DNA of 64,000 nt from Brevibacillus ruminantium (lineage in GTDB: Bacteria; Bacillota; Bacilli; Brevibacillales; Brevibacillaceae): positions 5,563,248-5,627,247 of the forward strand of contig NZ_CP098755.1 in assembly GCF_023746555.1 (NCBI RefSeq), given 5' to 3'. The notes under the pieces were generated by a model. The model was not told the DNA's origin. It saw only the letters and a program-made list of their open reading frames with translations, and searched no databases. Shown here piece after piece: positions 17,145 through 28,144 of this stretch. The translations under genes were made by a program, and so were the position numbers. Numbering within the stretch: position 1 is the stretch's first letter; each line of letters starts with the position of its first letter.

Positions 17145-17428
17145 CGTGCGGATTCCCCCCTGTTCCCATGCTGTTATCTTTTCTTCTACAGTCACATGCC
17201 CGCCTCGTTGCGACTCCGCTGCACTTCTTTTGATCTCCATTTTACACGAAGCCGCCCCAGTTACCTAATTTTTACTGGCAGCTATCTATTCCTCCTATAG
17301 AGTCATGAAAACGACACAAGGCCTGCCTTTTCAAATACAAACTCTCCAAAATGGGTTTCAATCCCAAGAACTTGTGGTAGTTACTATGTAGAATCCATCA
17401 CCCGTACTTACCTGAGAGGAGAACGACC

Positions 17429-18853
17429 ATGACTATACGAAAGAAAGTATTACTCGGCTATGCATCTCTTATCATATGCCTGCTCCTGGCCTCATCGATT
17501 GCGTTGTTTCTGATGAACAAAATCGAAGGAAAGGCAGAAGAGATTGATGCAAACTGGATGCCCAGTGTTCTGGTGCTTGGCAGTTTGAGTGAGAACATCT
17601 CCAACCTTCCAGCCGTTATTTCCGAGATCGGTTTGGAAAGTAAAATTGAGAGAATCAGCCAGTTGGAGATTGAAGCAAATACGATTTTAAAAGAGATCGA
17701 GAGAGACCAAAAGATATATGAACCTCTGATCTCTTCCGATGCGGAAAAACAACTATATCACATATTTTTGGATAGCTGGGAGGTCTACAAGGAGAAAATC
17801 CCCCACGTCCTGCAAATCGCAAGAGATAACGACTCGGCTAAAACAATCGCAGCGATCAATGACACCTTTTCACACTGGAATAAGGCAAATGAAGGGATTA
17901 AGGACCTCGTGGCGTTGAATGGAAAAGGAGCCAGTGAAGCCACCGTGGGTGCCGTTTCCCTGAACCAAACCGGATTGACGATTGTCATCTTGATCAGCTT
18001 GCTGGCCCTCATCATCGGTGTGGTGCTTGCTTTGATTACGATGCGCGATATCAAAAGAGTGACACAGCAGATTCAGCATTCCTCCGGAAGCGTGGCCAGC
18101 TCCTCGGAAGAGATTTCGGCCAGTATTGAAGAGGTCGCCAGCGGCAGCCAGCATCAAGCTGCGTCTGTCGCCCTGGTGTCCGATATGATTGAACAAATGA
18201 ATCAGGCCATCAACCAGACAGCTGTGAACATTGAACAGACCAATGAGTTCGTGAACAAGACAGTCACTGTTGCGTACAGCGGCGGAGAAATGATGGAAAA
18301 CTCCATCGACGGCATGAAAGATATCACGGCCAAAGTAGATGAGCTGCTGACCAATTCGCAGCGGATCGACCGAATTACCAGCTCGATTCAGGATATCGCC
18401 AATCAGACGAATCTGCTCGCCCTGAATGCATCCATCGAGGCAGCCCGGGCTGGTGAGCATGGAAGAGGCTTTGCCGTCGTAGCCAGTGAAGTGGGCAAAT
18501 TGGCCAAACAAAGCAGCACGGCGACGAAGGAGATTATCGATCTGATCAGCGAAATGCAGACCAGCACCCAAAAAACAGTGGAAACCGTGGGCAATGGGAG
18601 TGCACTGGTCTCCCAAGCCTACCAATCCTTTGATGAAATCGTACGCTTTGTAAAAGAGACGTCCTCGCGTATCGCCGAGGTAGCGGCCAGTTGCGAGGAG
18701 CAAAGCGCGCAGATCGCAGAAGTGCTGAAAGCTGCCCAAAATATCGCAGCCGTCACCGAAGAGACCTCAGCCAGCACAGAAGAAACCTCGAATGCAGTGG
18801 TTGATCTGGCGAAGATGGCGGAAAATCTGAACCAACTGGTGGCAAAGTTTTAA
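17429..18853 (+). CDS. Methyl-accepting chemotaxis protein
   Basis: The ATG at 17429 follows GAGAGGAGA. The 474-residue receptor has a first membrane helix (about 8-28), a four-helix-bundle type outer domain (about 30-185), a second membrane helix (about 187-207), and a cytoplasmic signalling coil. The hairpin tip is clear: [19 protein letters not shown] with [17 protein letters not shown]. The segment after the second helix is short and without an obvious full HAMP domain. The C terminus repeats [13 protein letters not shown] methylation-like sites. It signals to CheA/CheW. The ligand is not predictable. Bidirectional terminator downstream. Confidence 0.92.
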   Translation: MTIRKKVLLGYASLIICLLLASSIALFLMNKIEGKAEEIDANWMPSVLVLGSLSENISNLPAVISEIGLESKIERISQLEIEANTILKEIERDQKIYEPLISSDAEKQLYHIFLDSWEVYKEKIPHVLQIARDNDSAKTIAAINDTFSHWNKANEGIKDLVALNGKGASEATVGAVSLNQTGLTIVILISLLALIIGVVLALITMRDIKRVTQQIQHSSGSVASSSEEISASIEEVASGSQHQAASVALVSDMIEQMNQAINQTAVNIEQTNEFVNKTVTVAYSGGEMMENSIDGMKDITAKVDELLTNSQRIDRITSSIQDIANQTNLLALNASIEAARAGEHGRGFAVVASEVGKLAKQSSTATKEIIDLISEMQTSTQKTVETVGNGSALVSQAYQSFDEIVRFVKETSSRIAEVAASCEEQSAQIAEVLKAAQNIAAVTEETSASTEETSNAVVDLAKMAENLNQLVAKF

Positions 18854-18887
18854 GCACAGAAACGCCTGTCTTCACCATACTGCATGC

Positions 18888-18926
18888 AAAAAAGACGGAG
18901 CCCTTTCGGGGATCTCCGTCTTTTTG
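18888..18926. terminator. Bidirectional terminator between chemoreceptor and HtrA genes
   Basis: AAAAAAGACGGAG pairs with CTCCGTCTTTTT around a loop containing CCCTTTCGGGG. Poly-A and poly-T flanks serve both converging genes. Confidence 0.9.
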
Positions 18927-18966
18927 CTTATCTGCCCGCCTCCAATGCAGCGATCAGTTGAATCAT

Positions 18967-20187
18967 TTAGTTTTGGTTGCTGGGGGCGTCCAGAGTAACT
19001 GTTGTCGTTTTCTCGAATCCATCGCGATAGTAGGTGATTTCCATTTTCTCGCCCGGTTTTTTATTCAGTGTCAGGTATTTGCGCAACTGTGCACTGTTGT
19101 TCATCTCTTTGCCGTCTACCTTGACGATGACGTCATACTGCTGCAGTCCGGCTTTGCCTGCTGCCGAGAATTTGCCGACAGGTCGGCTGACGACAACCCC
19201 TGCTTTTACGTCATTAGGGAGGTGGAGTGTCTCTTTCCAATGATAACGAGGCACACTGGTCAAATCATAAGGGGCAATACCCAGCTCGGCCCGCTTCAGC
19301 TCGCCGTACTGAATCAGATCGTTCACAATCTTTTTCACGTCGTTGATCGGGATGGCAAATCCAAGGCCCTCAACGCCCGTTTTGGAAATCTTCATCGTAT
19401 TGATCCCGATTACCTGGCCGCGAATATTCACCAGGGCACCGCCGCTGTTACCGGGGTTGATCGCTGCATCTGTCTGCAAGACGTCCAGCTCCCAGTCATC
19501 TTGACCGTCGTCGTTGATATCAATCGGCATGGAACGATTCAATGAACTGATAATACCTTGGGTAACGGTGCGGGAAAACTCCAGGCCCAGCGGGTTCCCG
19601 ATCGCAATCGCCGGCTCGCCGACGCGGAGCGTGCTGGAATCACCCAGCTCAGCGACCTTCGTCACTTTAGACCCGTCAATTTCAAGCACAGCCAGATCGT
19701 TGAAGGCATCTGCGCCCAGGACCTTGGCGTCGACGGTGTCACCGTTTGGCAGGGCCACCTGGATTTTGTTTCCGCCAGAAATGACGTGGTTGTTGGTAAT
19801 GATCCGTGCTTTTCCATCTTTCTTTTCAAAGATGACACCGGAGCCTTCTCCTCTTTGCACTTGCTCTTGGTTGAACCAGTTGACGACCTTGCGGGTGTTA
19901 ATCACCCCGACTACCGCATCCTCGGCCTTTTCCACGGCATCCACAGTAGCAGAGCTGACCTCAACCGATACCGGCTGGGCAAAAAGATTGGCCGCCGGAT
20001 TGCTCATCGCATTGGCTGTCCCTGGCTCTACCATAGAAATATATCCTGATTTGGAGAGAGTCGGCAGCATCAAGAGAACAACCATTCCTCCAATCACCGC
20101 TGAGGTAATGGAAGTCATCACCATACGTCCCATTCCAGACTGACGCTTTTTCCGTTCCACATGAGCCATGTCATCGTAAAATCCCAT
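18967..20187 (-). CDS. htrC: HtrA/DegP-family membrane serine protease (YyxA-like)
   Basis: The 406-residue protein has a short cytoplasmic N terminus, one membrane helix (about 23-45), a trypsin-like domain with catalytic His (TNNHVISGG), Asp (FNDLAVLEID) and Ser (NPGNSGGALVN), and a C-terminal PDZ domain (about 300-395, GLQQYDVIVKVDGKEM). It degrades or refolds damaged exported proteins at the membrane surface. Its place after walJ matches B. subtilis yyxA/htrC. A 195-bp gap separates it from walJ, so it may have its own promoter. An AGGAGAG lies before the ATG. Confidence 0.9.
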   Translation of the reverse strand: MGFYDDMAHVERKKRQSGMGRMVMTSITSAVIGGMVVLLMLPTLSKSGYISMVEPGTANAMSNPAANLFAQPVSVEVSSATVDAVEKAEDAVVGVINTRKVVNWFNQEQVQRGEGSGVIFEKKDGKARIITNNHVISGGNKIQVALPNGDTVDAKVLGADAFNDLAVLEIDGSKVTKVAELGDSSTLRVGEPAIAIGNPLGLEFSRTVTQGIISSLNRSMPIDINDDGQDDWELDVLQTDAAINPGNSGGALVNIRGQVIGINTMKISKTGVEGLGFAIPINDVKKIVNDLIQYGELKRAELGIAPYDLTSVPRYHWKETLHLPNDVKAGVVVSRPVGKFSAAGKAGLQQYDVIVKVDGKEMNNSAQLRKYLTLNKKPGEKMEITYYRDGFEKTTTVTLDAPSNQN

Positions 20188-20382
20188 GGTTTGCGCTCTC
20201 CTTTCTCTAGTACCTAGCTTTTCAGATTTTGCATTTCGGTATACCTTATGTGTGTGTCCTTCCTTTTTGACACTCTCAGTATACGTCCTCTTTTCGGCAA
20301 AATCGCGTGAGAATTATGGAAAGGTTGTGGAACTGCTGGGGCGCCCCTTTGGCGATGGCGACTCCTCTTTTTGCTGCAACTG

Positions 20383-21171
20383 CTACAAGATTTCGAGCTT
20401 GGTCGGCCGGTCCGGATAGGTCTCTTTCAGGTGAATATCGTCTCCTACCTTCAGGCCGCTCTCCTCCAGAATCCCTTTGACCGTCAGATGCGCCAGGTCG
20501 ATCATGTTGTTCTCTCTGCTCAAATGAGCGAGGTACACTTTTTCGGACCGGCCCTGCAAGATATCGATCATCGCTTCCCCTGCCGCTTCGTTGGACAGGT
20601 GGCCGACATCGCTCAGAATCCGCCGTTTGATGCTCCACGGATACTGGGACATGCGAAGCATTTCCACATCGTGATTGGATTCAAATACGTAGGCATCGGC
20701 GCCGCGGATGGTCTCCTTGATCCGGTCGCTGACATAGCCCAAGTCTGTCGCGACACTCAGCTTCTTCTGATTGTGATAGAAACAGAAACCCATCGGCTCG
20801 ACTGCATCGTGGGAGATTCCGAAAGACTCGATCCCCAAGTCCTCCAGCTCTTTCTTTTCGCCCACTTCAAAAAACAGCTTCTGCTCCTCTCGCAGTGTCC
20901 CGATCTGCCCGTCCAGTTCCGTCCACGTTTTTTGGTTGGCATAGATCGGCAGATTGTAGCGGCGAGCCATCACGCCAATTCCTTTGATATGGTCAACATG
21001 TTCATGCGTCACCAGGATTGCGCTCAGTTCTTTGGGATCGACACCAATCTCCCGCAAGGCCGCCTCTGCCTGTTTTCCGGTAATCCCGACATCGATCAGG
21101 ACAGAAATCCGATCGGTTGCCACGTAAATCGCGTTGCCGGTACTGCCGCTGGCCAATACACTAAATCTCAC
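20383..21171 (-). CDS. walJ: Metallo-beta-lactamase-fold exonuclease-like protein WalJ (YycJ)
   Basis: The GTG at 21171 follows AGAGGGA and begins VRFSVLASGSTGNA, the family N terminus, giving 263 residues as in B. subtilis YycJ. The metal ligand motif THEHVDHIKG (about 57-66), FESNHD and HLSNEAAGE are visible. WalJ is a metallo-beta-lactamase-fold protein suggested to act as a 5'-3' exonuclease linking DNA replication to the wal regulon. It is the distal member of the wal cluster, 162 bp after walI. Confidence 0.92.
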   Translation of the reverse strand: MRFSVLASGSTGNAIYVATDRISVLIDVGITGKQAEAALREIGVDPKELSAILVTHEHVDHIKGIGVMARRYNLPIYANQKTWTELDGQIGTLREEQKLFFEVGEKKELEDLGIESFGISHDAVEPMGFCFYHNQKKLSVATDLGYVSDRIKETIRGADAYVFESNHDVEMLRMSQYPWSIKRRILSDVGHLSNEAAGEAMIDILQGRSEKVYLAHLSRENNMIDLAHLTVKGILEESGLKVGDDIHLKETYPDRPTKLEIL

Positions 21172-21333
21172 CAAAAATCCCTCTTCTCTCACTGACACGT
21201 ACCCAGAAACCAAATGCAGAAGACCCTGTGTCGATCCTTTTCCTGCCTCGGCGATGTACCTGCCACCCTGAAAAAATGTTGTTTCTCTCATCTACAAAAT
21301 TCCATTTTATGGAACCTAGGTCGATTCGATTTG

Positions 21334-22119
21334 CTATTTCCCCGGGAAATAAGTCGTAACCAATGGCCGCTCCTGTGCGCCCGTAAAGCCATTCACAAAA
21401 TGCTGCTTTCCGTCGTGAATGATCCGCCATACCGGAGCCAATACCTGGATCTCCGCATCGAAGGACCCATAGTAACCCAGACTCACATTCTCAATCCGCT
21501 CACCCGGATGGATAATCTGCTTCTCCACAAGCGAACGAATCGCCGCATAGCCAGAGATGATCGGCCTGCTCTGCCCCTGGCTGCGAATATTCAAATAGGT
21601 TTGCCGGTATCCCAAAATATTGCCGTCCGCCAGGTATACCTCCAACGGTGCGACAAACAACGGCAGCTTGTTGTACATCTGCCAGTACAGCAGCCTCCCC
21701 TGATTGGATTGATACAAATCGGCCATGTACTGATCGGCGTACATCATGCGCGGCCCTATTTGGCGCAAAAGCTCTGTCGGAGTAATCTGGCCGCGGATGG
21801 GAATCGGCGGGTCCAGTCTTGCCGCCAATGCCATTTTTTCTACCGTTGCCTGAACCCCGTTCATTTCCTGCATCTCAATCGGGCCGATCCCGGTATACTC
21901 GGCATCCAGATGTGTCATATCAGGGGTTTCGGTTGGCACCTCTGCATCCAGCGCCACATTGTGCTGCCGTAGATAGTCTTCCAATTCCCATTTTTCGCTT
22001 TGTCCAGCCTCCGGACTTTGCCAATAGCCTCCCCGCGTGGCGTAGACCTGATAGCCCAGAAACACGTCCAGCATGAGAAAAGCCCAGATCAAGATCGTCT
22101 TGGTTTTACTCCAATCCAT
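21334..22119 (-). CDS. walI: WalK regulatory membrane protein WalI (YycI)
   Basis: The 261-residue protein begins MDWSKTKTILIWAFLMLDVF, the typical YycI start with a single N-terminal membrane helix; the rest is extracytoplasmic. With WalH it forms a complex that restrains the sensor kinase WalK through transmembrane contacts. The gene overlaps walH by 14 bp, so the two are translationally coupled. Confidence 0.93.
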   Translation of the reverse strand: MDWSKTKTILIWAFLMLDVFLGYQVYATRGGYWQSPEAGQSEKWELEDYLRQHNVALDAEVPTETPDMTHLDAEYTGIGPIEMQEMNGVQATVEKMALAARLDPPIPIRGQITPTELLRQIGPRMMYADQYMADLYQSNQGRLLYWQMYNKLPLFVAPLEVYLADGNILGYRQTYLNIRSQGQSRPIISGYAAIRSLVEKQIIHPGERIENVSLGYYGSFDAEIQVLAPVWRIIHDGKQHFVNGFTGAQERPLVTTYFPGK

Positions 22120-23485
22120 GTTCCGGCCCTCCTCTTTGCTTGAGCTGCGCAGGAATATACAGATTCGGATAGTTGATGACCTCTACGACCCAGATCGGAA
22201 TCAGCTCTACGTAATCCTCACGAGTGACAGTCTGATAGGACAGGTAGGCATTCTGAATCTGGTCGGTGTTGGCCAATCCCTTTTCCCGAATGTATTGAAA
22301 CAGTTCCGGTCCTGACATCGCCATCCAGGATTTGCTCTGGACGTACCGCTCCAGATCGATCAGGGAACGCTCCATCGTGACGACCTGCCCCGCTTCCATC
22401 GTCACCCGGATGGTATCGATCGGCAGGCCCTCCTTGCTGTAGAGCGGATACGCTCCGATGTACTGACGGAACGTCACCACGTCTTTATCGTTATAGCTTT
22501 TCTTGATCGTCTCAAAATGGAACTCATCCGTCCATCCCAAATGTTTGTTAATAAATGAGACGGCTCCCTTTACCTTCTCTTCATCCGTCAATTCCGGAGC
22601 TGCTGAGAGAGTGGCGGGGTCGGTAAAGGTGATCGTTTGCTGATCAGGCCGGAGCTGGACCGAGCGACTGCCGTCCGTATAAATCACCGTTTTATCCCGC
22701 TCCACGATCTGACGGACCAGTGTCCGGTCGAGAAAATACGCATCCAGGAGTTGATTGTTGTCAATCACCTGGTAGCTAAACTGAAACGACTGCATTCTCA
22801 CCGGGTTCTTCGGCAAATAGTAGATCGAGCCCGATGACCGGTTCTGCTCCAAAAACGGGACAGCCGGTTCTCGATGGACGACCTTCATGATTTGTTCCGG
22901 CATGGTATTTCCTGTAGGCAGATACGACTGCCGCAGATCTTTCGGGCTGATAGACGTGCGGCTTCGCAGCGCCTGCTCTTCACCCGACAGGATAAACAAC
23001 GCGTAGACGAGATCCTCATCCTGTTCATAGTACAATAGCAGCCTGTCGATCCCCTTCCCTTTATCCCTTACCTCATCGCGAAAGGTAACCAGCCTGCCTA
23101 CGACAGAGAGCGGAATGCTGTTGCGAAAACGGATTTCGATTCCGGGCTTTTCCCGGGCAATTTTCTCCCACTTCTCGATAGGCAGAGAATAAGGAGAGAA
23201 ATCGAGAAAGATCCATTTCGGCATCTCTTCTTTCACCAGTCGATAATGCCCATCCGTCGCCGTCGCTTTGGTATGGCGGTCATCCCCGTAGTGAAAAATC
23301 ACGGATTCCGGTGCGACCAGTTCATCGAGCTGTTTTTCCTTCACGGGCTTTGATTCCTTGTATTGGGCCGGCTCGATCAATTGCAGATTCGGTTGGTTTG
23401 TCCATAACAAGGCCGTCAAACAAAAGCTGGATATCACCAACAAAGTGAGCAACAGGGTTTTGGCCGGTTCAATCCACCGCTTCAT
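22106..23485 (-). CDS. walH: WalK regulatory membrane protein WalH (YycH)
   Basis: The ATG at 23485 overlaps the walK stop (ATGA) and follows GGAGG, so it is preferred over longer in-frame starts. The 459-residue protein has one membrane helix (about 10-30, TLLLTLLVISSFCLTALLW) and a large outer domain ending in ELIPIWVVEVINYPNLYIP. In Bacillus and Staphylococcus YycH acts with YycI on WalK activity. Operon order walR-walK-walH-walI is intact. Confidence 0.93.
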   Translation of the reverse strand: MKRWIEPAKTLLLTLLVISSFCLTALLWTNQPNLQLIEPAQYKESKPVKEKQLDELVAPESVIFHYGDDRHTKATATDGHYRLVKEEMPKWIFLDFSPYSLPIEKWEKIAREKPGIEIRFRNSIPLSVVGRLVTFRDEVRDKGKGIDRLLLYYEQDEDLVYALFILSGEEQALRSRTSISPKDLRQSYLPTGNTMPEQIMKVVHREPAVPFLEQNRSSGSIYYLPKNPVRMQSFQFSYQVIDNNQLLDAYFLDRTLVRQIVERDKTVIYTDGSRSVQLRPDQQTITFTDPATLSAAPELTDEEKVKGAVSFINKHLGWTDEFHFETIKKSYNDKDVVTFRQYIGAYPLYSKEGLPIDTIRVTMEAGQVVTMERSLIDLERYVQSKSWMAMSGPELFQYIREKGLANTDQIQNAYLSYQTVTREDYVELIPIWVVEVINYPNLYIPAQLKQRGGPEHGLE

Positions 23486-25320
23486 CCTGCTGTCCCTCCT
23501 CTGGCTAACGGCAACCAAAAGGTGACCGTCGTTCCTTCATTTAGATCACTGTCAATCTCAATCTCTGCCCCGTGCGCCTGTACAAGCTCACGGGCAATCG
23601 CCAGACCGAGACCCGTGCCTCCCTGTCCGCGCGAGCGCGCCTTGTCCACTCGATAGAAGCGCTCAAATATGCGTTTCAGATCACGCTGGGGAATCCCGAT
23701 ACCGGTATCTGCAATCGAAATAGACAGACGCTTCAAATGACGGTTCACCTGGGCGGTCACTACGACCGATCCTCCCTCGGGCGTATACTTGACCGCATTG
23801 GACAGCAGATTATCGAGCACCTGATTGATCGCATCCTTATCCACATAGACAGGCGGCAAATTTTCCACTGTCTCCAAGCGAAGCTGAACGCCCTGCTGTT
23901 CCCCAAACAGGGAAAACCGATTGACCGCATAACGGAGCAATTGATTGGCGTCCGTTTCGAGGTAGCGGAGATGAATCCCCTGCGAGTCAAAGCGGGAGAG
24001 CTGAAGCAGATCGTTTACCAGACGGATCATCCGCTCCGTCTCCGACATCGTCACCTTCAAGAAGCGGTGCGAGAGCTCGGGATCATCTACCGCTCCATCC
24101 AACAGCGCCTCGACATAGCTTTTGACGGTCGTCAGCGGAGTCCGCAGCTCGTGTGACACATTGGCCACAAACTCTTTGCGCTGCTGATCCAGCCGCTGTT
24201 GTTCGGTTACATCCTGCAGCACGGTGATAATCCCGCCGCGCCTGCCGCTGTCATGCTGCAGCGGGGTAAACGTCACGCGCAGAATCAGCACGTCGCGGTT
24301 CGGCAGCATCATCTCGATAATCAGCGGCTCGATCTGGGAGTAGAGCGGCATTTCCTCTTCGGGCGGCAGACGCAACAGATCGTAGAGCGTCAATCCCTTT
24401 GTCATGCAGTCCGTCATCGTCACCTGCAGCATCTCTTCTGCCGTCCGGTTCATCAGCATGATGTGGCCATCCCGGTTGGAAGCCACCACCCCGTCGGACA
24501 TGTTGCTCAAAATACCGGCTAGTTTTTCCCGCTCCTCTTCCTGCTGTGTAATCGCCTCTTTCAGCCGGAGCGTCATATGGTTGAAGGCCATGCCAAGCTG
24601 GCCGATCTCATCATCACTGTAGATTCTCACATTCCGGTTAAAATCCCCGTCCGAAACAGCCCGTGCCTGACGTGTCATCTCCTTGACCGGTGTGGTAATC
24701 GTCCGGGCCAGGACTACGCCCAGAGCGGCTGTAATCGCCAGGGCAAACATCGTTCCGGTCGCGAGAATCCCGTTCATTTTGCGGACAGTGGCATAGGTAG
24801 CCTCCATCGAAGCCGCCATGTACACCGCACCGTAGACAATATTATCTCCTTTTACAGGAAGCACCAGAACTTTGACCCGATCCCCTGTCCGCGGATCAAT
24901 ACGCGTCGATTCACTGCGCGTCCCCAGCAGTGCAATCGTCACCTCTGGCTGGGAGTTGCGCTGGCCAATCGTTCGCTTGTCCTCCGTGGTACTGATCACC
25001 GTTCCATTCGAATCGATGACACGTACGTTTGCCCCATTCAGCTTCACCAGATGGGTGATCAGATTATCAATGCCTTGCCGGACTTCCTCCGTACTTTGTT
25101 CTTTTCCCTCGTTTGGACGCAGATAGCTCTGGGACAGGGTAGCCAGCAAGCTCGCCTGCGCGTTCAGCGTTTCAGAGAAGTTGTTGACGTAGTAGCTTTC
25201 CACCTCGCGTGCAAAGTAGGCTCCAATAAACTGCATCGCCATCAAGATCAACAACATGTAGATGACGACTACTTTCCACTGGACCGTCTTGAACAGGCGA
25301 AACAGTCGAAACGACCTCAT
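23482..25320 (-). CDS. walK: Cell-wall sensor histidine kinase WalK
   Basis: The 612-residue kinase has membrane helices near 12-32 and 185-205 enclosing an extracytoplasmic PAS-like domain, then HAMP (about 205-260), PAS (about 265-370), HisKA with [15 protein letters not shown] (phosphorylated His near 388) and a HATPase domain with [14 protein letters not shown] and [11 protein letters not shown]. It phosphorylates WalR to balance peptidoglycan hydrolases with growth; the system is essential in most Bacillota. It overlaps walR by 4 bp and walH by 4 bp. Confidence 0.96.
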   Translation of the reverse strand: MRSFRLFRLFKTVQWKVVVIYMLLILMAMQFIGAYFAREVESYYVNNFSETLNAQASLLATLSQSYLRPNEGKEQSTEEVRQGIDNLITHLVKLNGANVRVIDSNGTVISTTEDKRTIGQRNSQPEVTIALLGTRSESTRIDPRTGDRVKVLVLPVKGDNIVYGAVYMAASMEATYATVRKMNGILATGTMFALAITAALGVVLARTITTPVKEMTRQARAVSDGDFNRNVRIYSDDEIGQLGMAFNHMTLRLKEAITQQEEEREKLAGILSNMSDGVVASNRDGHIMLMNRTAEEMLQVTMTDCMTKGLTLYDLLRLPPEEEMPLYSQIEPLIIEMMLPNRDVLILRVTFTPLQHDSGRRGGIITVLQDVTEQQRLDQQRKEFVANVSHELRTPLTTVKSYVEALLDGAVDDPELSHRFLKVTMSETERMIRLVNDLLQLSRFDSQGIHLRYLETDANQLLRYAVNRFSLFGEQQGVQLRLETVENLPPVYVDKDAINQVLDNLLSNAVKYTPEGGSVVVTAQVNRHLKRLSISIADTGIGIPQRDLKRIFERFYRVDKARSRGQGGTGLGLAIARELVQAHGAEIEIDSDLNEGTTVTFWLPLARGGTAG

Positions 25321-26027
25321 CCAAGGCTGCCTCCCGCCCCTGGGTTGCGCATGGTATAGCCAAGTCCGCGCCGCGTGATAATGTACTTCGGTTGGCTCGG
25401 ATCATCCTCGATTTTTTCTCGCAGCCGACGAATGGTCACATCGACTGTCCGCACATCCCCAAAGTAGTCAAAGCCCCATACGGATTGCAGCAAATGCTCC
25501 CGTGTCAAAACCTGTCCCTGATGGCGCGCCAGATAGACCAGCAACTCAAATTCCCGATGGGTCAGCTCCAGCGGTTCCCCCACCTTCGCGACCGTATAGG
25601 ATTGAAGATCAATTTCCAGTTCATACACGCGCAGCACGTGATTCTCCTGCTCCTCTTGATTCTTCGGCTGCTGGCGGCGCAGGTGTGCTTTAACCCTAGC
25701 TACCAGCTCCCGTGCACTGAAGGGCTTGGTCACATAATCATCTGCGCCCAGCTCCAGACCGAGTACTTTATCGACCTCCGAGTCCTTGGCCGTCAGCATG
25801 ATGATCGGAACATCACAGGTTTGACGGACGGAGCGGCAGACATCCATTCCATCCCGTCCGGGGAGCATGACGTCCAACAGGATCAGGTCCGGCTTTTCTT
25901 CCTGCACGAGCAGAATTGCCTCCTCACCGTCATAGGCGCAAACCACCTGGTAACCCTCTTTTTCAAAGGTAAATTTCAAGATATCGGCAATTGGTTTTTC
26001 ATCGTCCACAACCAGGAGTTTTGCCAT
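25317..26027 (-). CDS. walR: Response regulator WalR
   Basis: The ATG at 26027 follows GGGGGAGAG and gives 236 residues. The receiver domain (1-115) has acidic pocket DDE (8-10), phosphoacceptor Asp52 in [10 protein letters not shown], and LTAKDSE. The OmpR-type winged helix (about 135-232) ends [16 protein letters not shown]. It controls peptidoglycan hydrolase genes through TGTWAH-type sites. It is the first gene of the operon. The 350 bp upstream contain a GCTGAGTT tandem repeat. Confidence 0.97.
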   Translation of the reverse strand: MAKLLVVDDEKPIADILKFTFEKEGYQVVCAYDGEEAILLVQEEKPDLILLDVMLPGRDGMDVCRSVRQTCDVPIIMLTAKDSEVDKVLGLELGADDYVTKPFSARELVARVKAHLRRQQPKNQEEQENHVLRVYELEIDLQSYTVAKVGEPLELTHREFELLVYLARHQGQVLTREHLLQSVWGFDYFGDVRTVDVTIRRLREKIEDDPSQPKYIITRRGLGYTMRNPGAGGSLG

Positions 26028-26154
26028 ATCGCTCTCCCCCTTCTGTATCGTAATGGATTCCACTTGGCGTACGGATAATCCTTCTCATCCCATTGTAGCA
26101 GACTGCCACTTCTGACGCTTCTCCCCGCAGCGCATGAGAAAACTTGGCTGCGCC

Positions 26155-26262
26155 AGGTTGGGGCCGCTGAGTTGGGGTTGCTGAGTTGAGACTGCTGAGT
26201 TGAGCCGCTGAGTTAAGGCCGCTGAGTTGAGCCGCTGAGTTAAGGCCGCTGAGTTGGGATCG
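26155..26262. repeat. GCTGAGTT tandem repeat upstream of walR
   Basis: The octamer GCTGAGTT recurs at least seven times in about 100 bp, followed by variable GGGGCC, GGGGTT, GAGACT, GAGCC or AAGGCC spacers, so the period alternates between about 13 and 15 bases. The array lies between walR and the terminator of the M23 peptidase gene, within the region that should hold the walR promoter. No RNA or protein is evident from it. Confidence 0.8.
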
Positions 26263-26299
26263 AGCCATTATGCTGCTCACGCGTGCTGCCTTTGCTTCG

Positions 26300-26352
26300 G
26301 AACGAAAAAAAAGAGGTCCTCTCGATATCGGAGAGGAGCCCCTTGTCTCTTT
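26300..26352 (-). terminator. Terminator hairpin downstream of the M23 peptidase gene
   Basis: AAAAAAGAG and CTCTTTTTT flank an inner CCTCTC/GAGAGG stem. On the minus strand a T-run ends the hairpin, 26 bp after the peptidase stop codon. Confidence 0.7.
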
Positions 26353-26377
26353 TTTGAATATGGTCAAACTTTCCAGT

Positions 26378-27874
26378 CTATTTCAGGAAACGAACCGGGT
26401 TTTGAACTCGTCCATTTTGTATAACCTCAAAATGCAGGTGGACACCTGTAGATTGACCGGTAGAACCCATGACCCCAATTTGTTTTCCTTGGGAAACCAC
26501 GTCTCCCACCTTTACATTGATGGAATTCAGATGGCCGTAGCGGGTTTGCATGCCATTTCCATGGTCGATCAGGATCGCTTTCCCGTAGTCGCCATCCCAA
26601 CCTGCAGAGACGACGCGACCGTTGTCCGCTGCACGTACAGCACCCGAACCGGCGATGTCAATTCCCTTGTGGAGACGTCCCCATCTCATGCCAAACCCGC
26701 TGCTGATGGTACCTCTTGCCGGCCAGGCGAGACGGCCTGTCCCACGAGAAGGAATCACTTTTGTTCCGCGCTCTACGATTTTGACCACTGGTTGGCTGAT
26801 CACTTCTTGTTCCAGGATTTTCTTCTCGACAACTTGTCCATTTTCTTTCACGACCTGATAACGGACAGATTTGCTGCCTTCTTTTCCTTCCTGGACGACC
26901 TTTGACTCGCCTTTTGGCAATTTTTCGTTATTTTGAATTTGTGTCGCAAATGGAATTGCTTCCTTTTCCGTCACTTCTTCTTTTACCTGAACGGTCACCA
27001 GCGGGCGCAGGGCCGTTACATTAATCTGCTGTCCCAGCTGGAGCAATGTATTTTCCGTAATCCCCGGATTGTTTGCATAGATATCCTTTGAGGTAATGCC
27101 GTACTTCTTGGCAATGCAACCAACGCAGTCGCCTTCCACTACGGTATGGGTAACCTGCTTAAACGTGCCTTTGGACAGCAGCTCCTCCAGCTTGTCCACC
27201 GGCAAAACCTGCGCAGCAGTAACCGAGTCGCCCTCCATCTTTACGTCTTCTTTGATCGATACTTCTACACCGAGAGGAGCTTTCGGTTGACCGATAGAGG
27301 CCGCTGCCACCGTTTGTTTCTTGACGTGTTCCAGCGGAATGCCGGAAAATTTCTCCTTTACGACAGTTAGTGCTTTCTCTGCCGCTTCTTTGCTTTCCGC
27401 ATACCCAATCACATTTCCGTCAACGACCAATTTGACAGCCTCTACTTTGATGTCGGCAATATCCGACAGTGCTTTGATGGCTGCCTCGTTATCATATTGT
27501 CCTTTGTACAGTTGTTCTTCGCTAAACGTTATGTAATCCGACATGGTCAAGTTCAGGCCGTGTTTTGCCTTTTCCTCTTCCAATTTTGCCTTCGTCCACG
27601 TATGTACCACCTGCGGATCGTTGACGATGCCGATTTCCTGGCCATTTACAGCCACGTGGTAGATCGAAATGATGTTGCTCTTGTAATAATAGTTGGCGGA
27701 TGCCCCAATTGCTGTCGTCAGTAGCAGTCCTGCTGCGATGGTTAGAGTTTGTTTTTTGTAAGTACGGACAAACGTGATTGCTCGCTCGACCGCGCGTTTT
27801 GTAGCTGTGCTGCTCGCTTCGACAAATCGCTTTGTCTGATTTTGCAGCTTCGCCATCCATTCGGCGCTTTGCAT
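26378..27874 (-). CDS. Membrane-anchored LysM-G5-M23 peptidoglycan endopeptidase
   Basis: The ATG at 27874 follows AGGAGG by seven bases. The 498-residue protein has an N-terminal membrane helix (about 45-65, LTIAAGLLLTTAIGASANYY), a helical region, a LysM domain (HTVVEGDCVGCIAKKYGI, about 246-290), a G5 domain (about 295-375) and a C-terminal M23 peptidase domain with HKGIDIAG, YGHL and HLHFE metal/catalytic motifs. It likely cleaves peptidoglycan cross-bridges at the cell surface. Position next to walRK suggests WalR control, but no clear WalR box was found. Confidence 0.92.
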   Translation of the reverse strand: MQSAEWMAKLQNQTKRFVEASSTATKRAVERAITFVRTYKKQTLTIAAGLLLTTAIGASANYYYKSNIISIYHVAVNGQEIGIVNDPQVVHTWTKAKLEEEKAKHGLNLTMSDYITFSEEQLYKGQYDNEAAIKALSDIADIKVEAVKLVVDGNVIGYAESKEAAEKALTVVKEKFSGIPLEHVKKQTVAAASIGQPKAPLGVEVSIKEDVKMEGDSVTAAQVLPVDKLEELLSKGTFKQVTHTVVEGDCVGCIAKKYGITSKDIYANNPGITENTLLQLGQQINVTALRPLVTVQVKEEVTEKEAIPFATQIQNNEKLPKGESKVVQEGKEGSKSVRYQVVKENGQVVEKKILEQEVISQPVVKIVERGTKVIPSRGTGRLAWPARGTISSGFGMRWGRLHKGIDIAGSGAVRAADNGRVVSAGWDGDYGKAILIDHGNGMQTRYGHLNSINVKVGDVVSQGKQIGVMGSTGQSTGVHLHFEVIQNGRVQNPVRFLK

Positions 27875-28144
27875 ACCTTGTCCCTCCTGAAAACGATACA
27901 TCTCCTTCATGTACGTAACGATTTCGAATATTTATACGAAATTTACTAGGTCGAATATCCCATATATTAGTTTCCAATTATCTGCCAAATTGCCTAATGA
28001 AATCAACTATGTCGACTTTACCACAAAAATACCGACAACATCAAGTGTAAAATACCGTCGAATAGTTTTTGACCGTCCGTCGCATAATAGGCTCATCGTA
28101 TCTGGGATTTTTTATCAACAACAGCATGAGAGGAGAGACAACCT

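Noticed and set aside
27900..28140. WalR-binding boxes upstream of the M23 peptidase gene
   Set aside because: One TGTAAA half-site occurs, but no second half at the right spacing.
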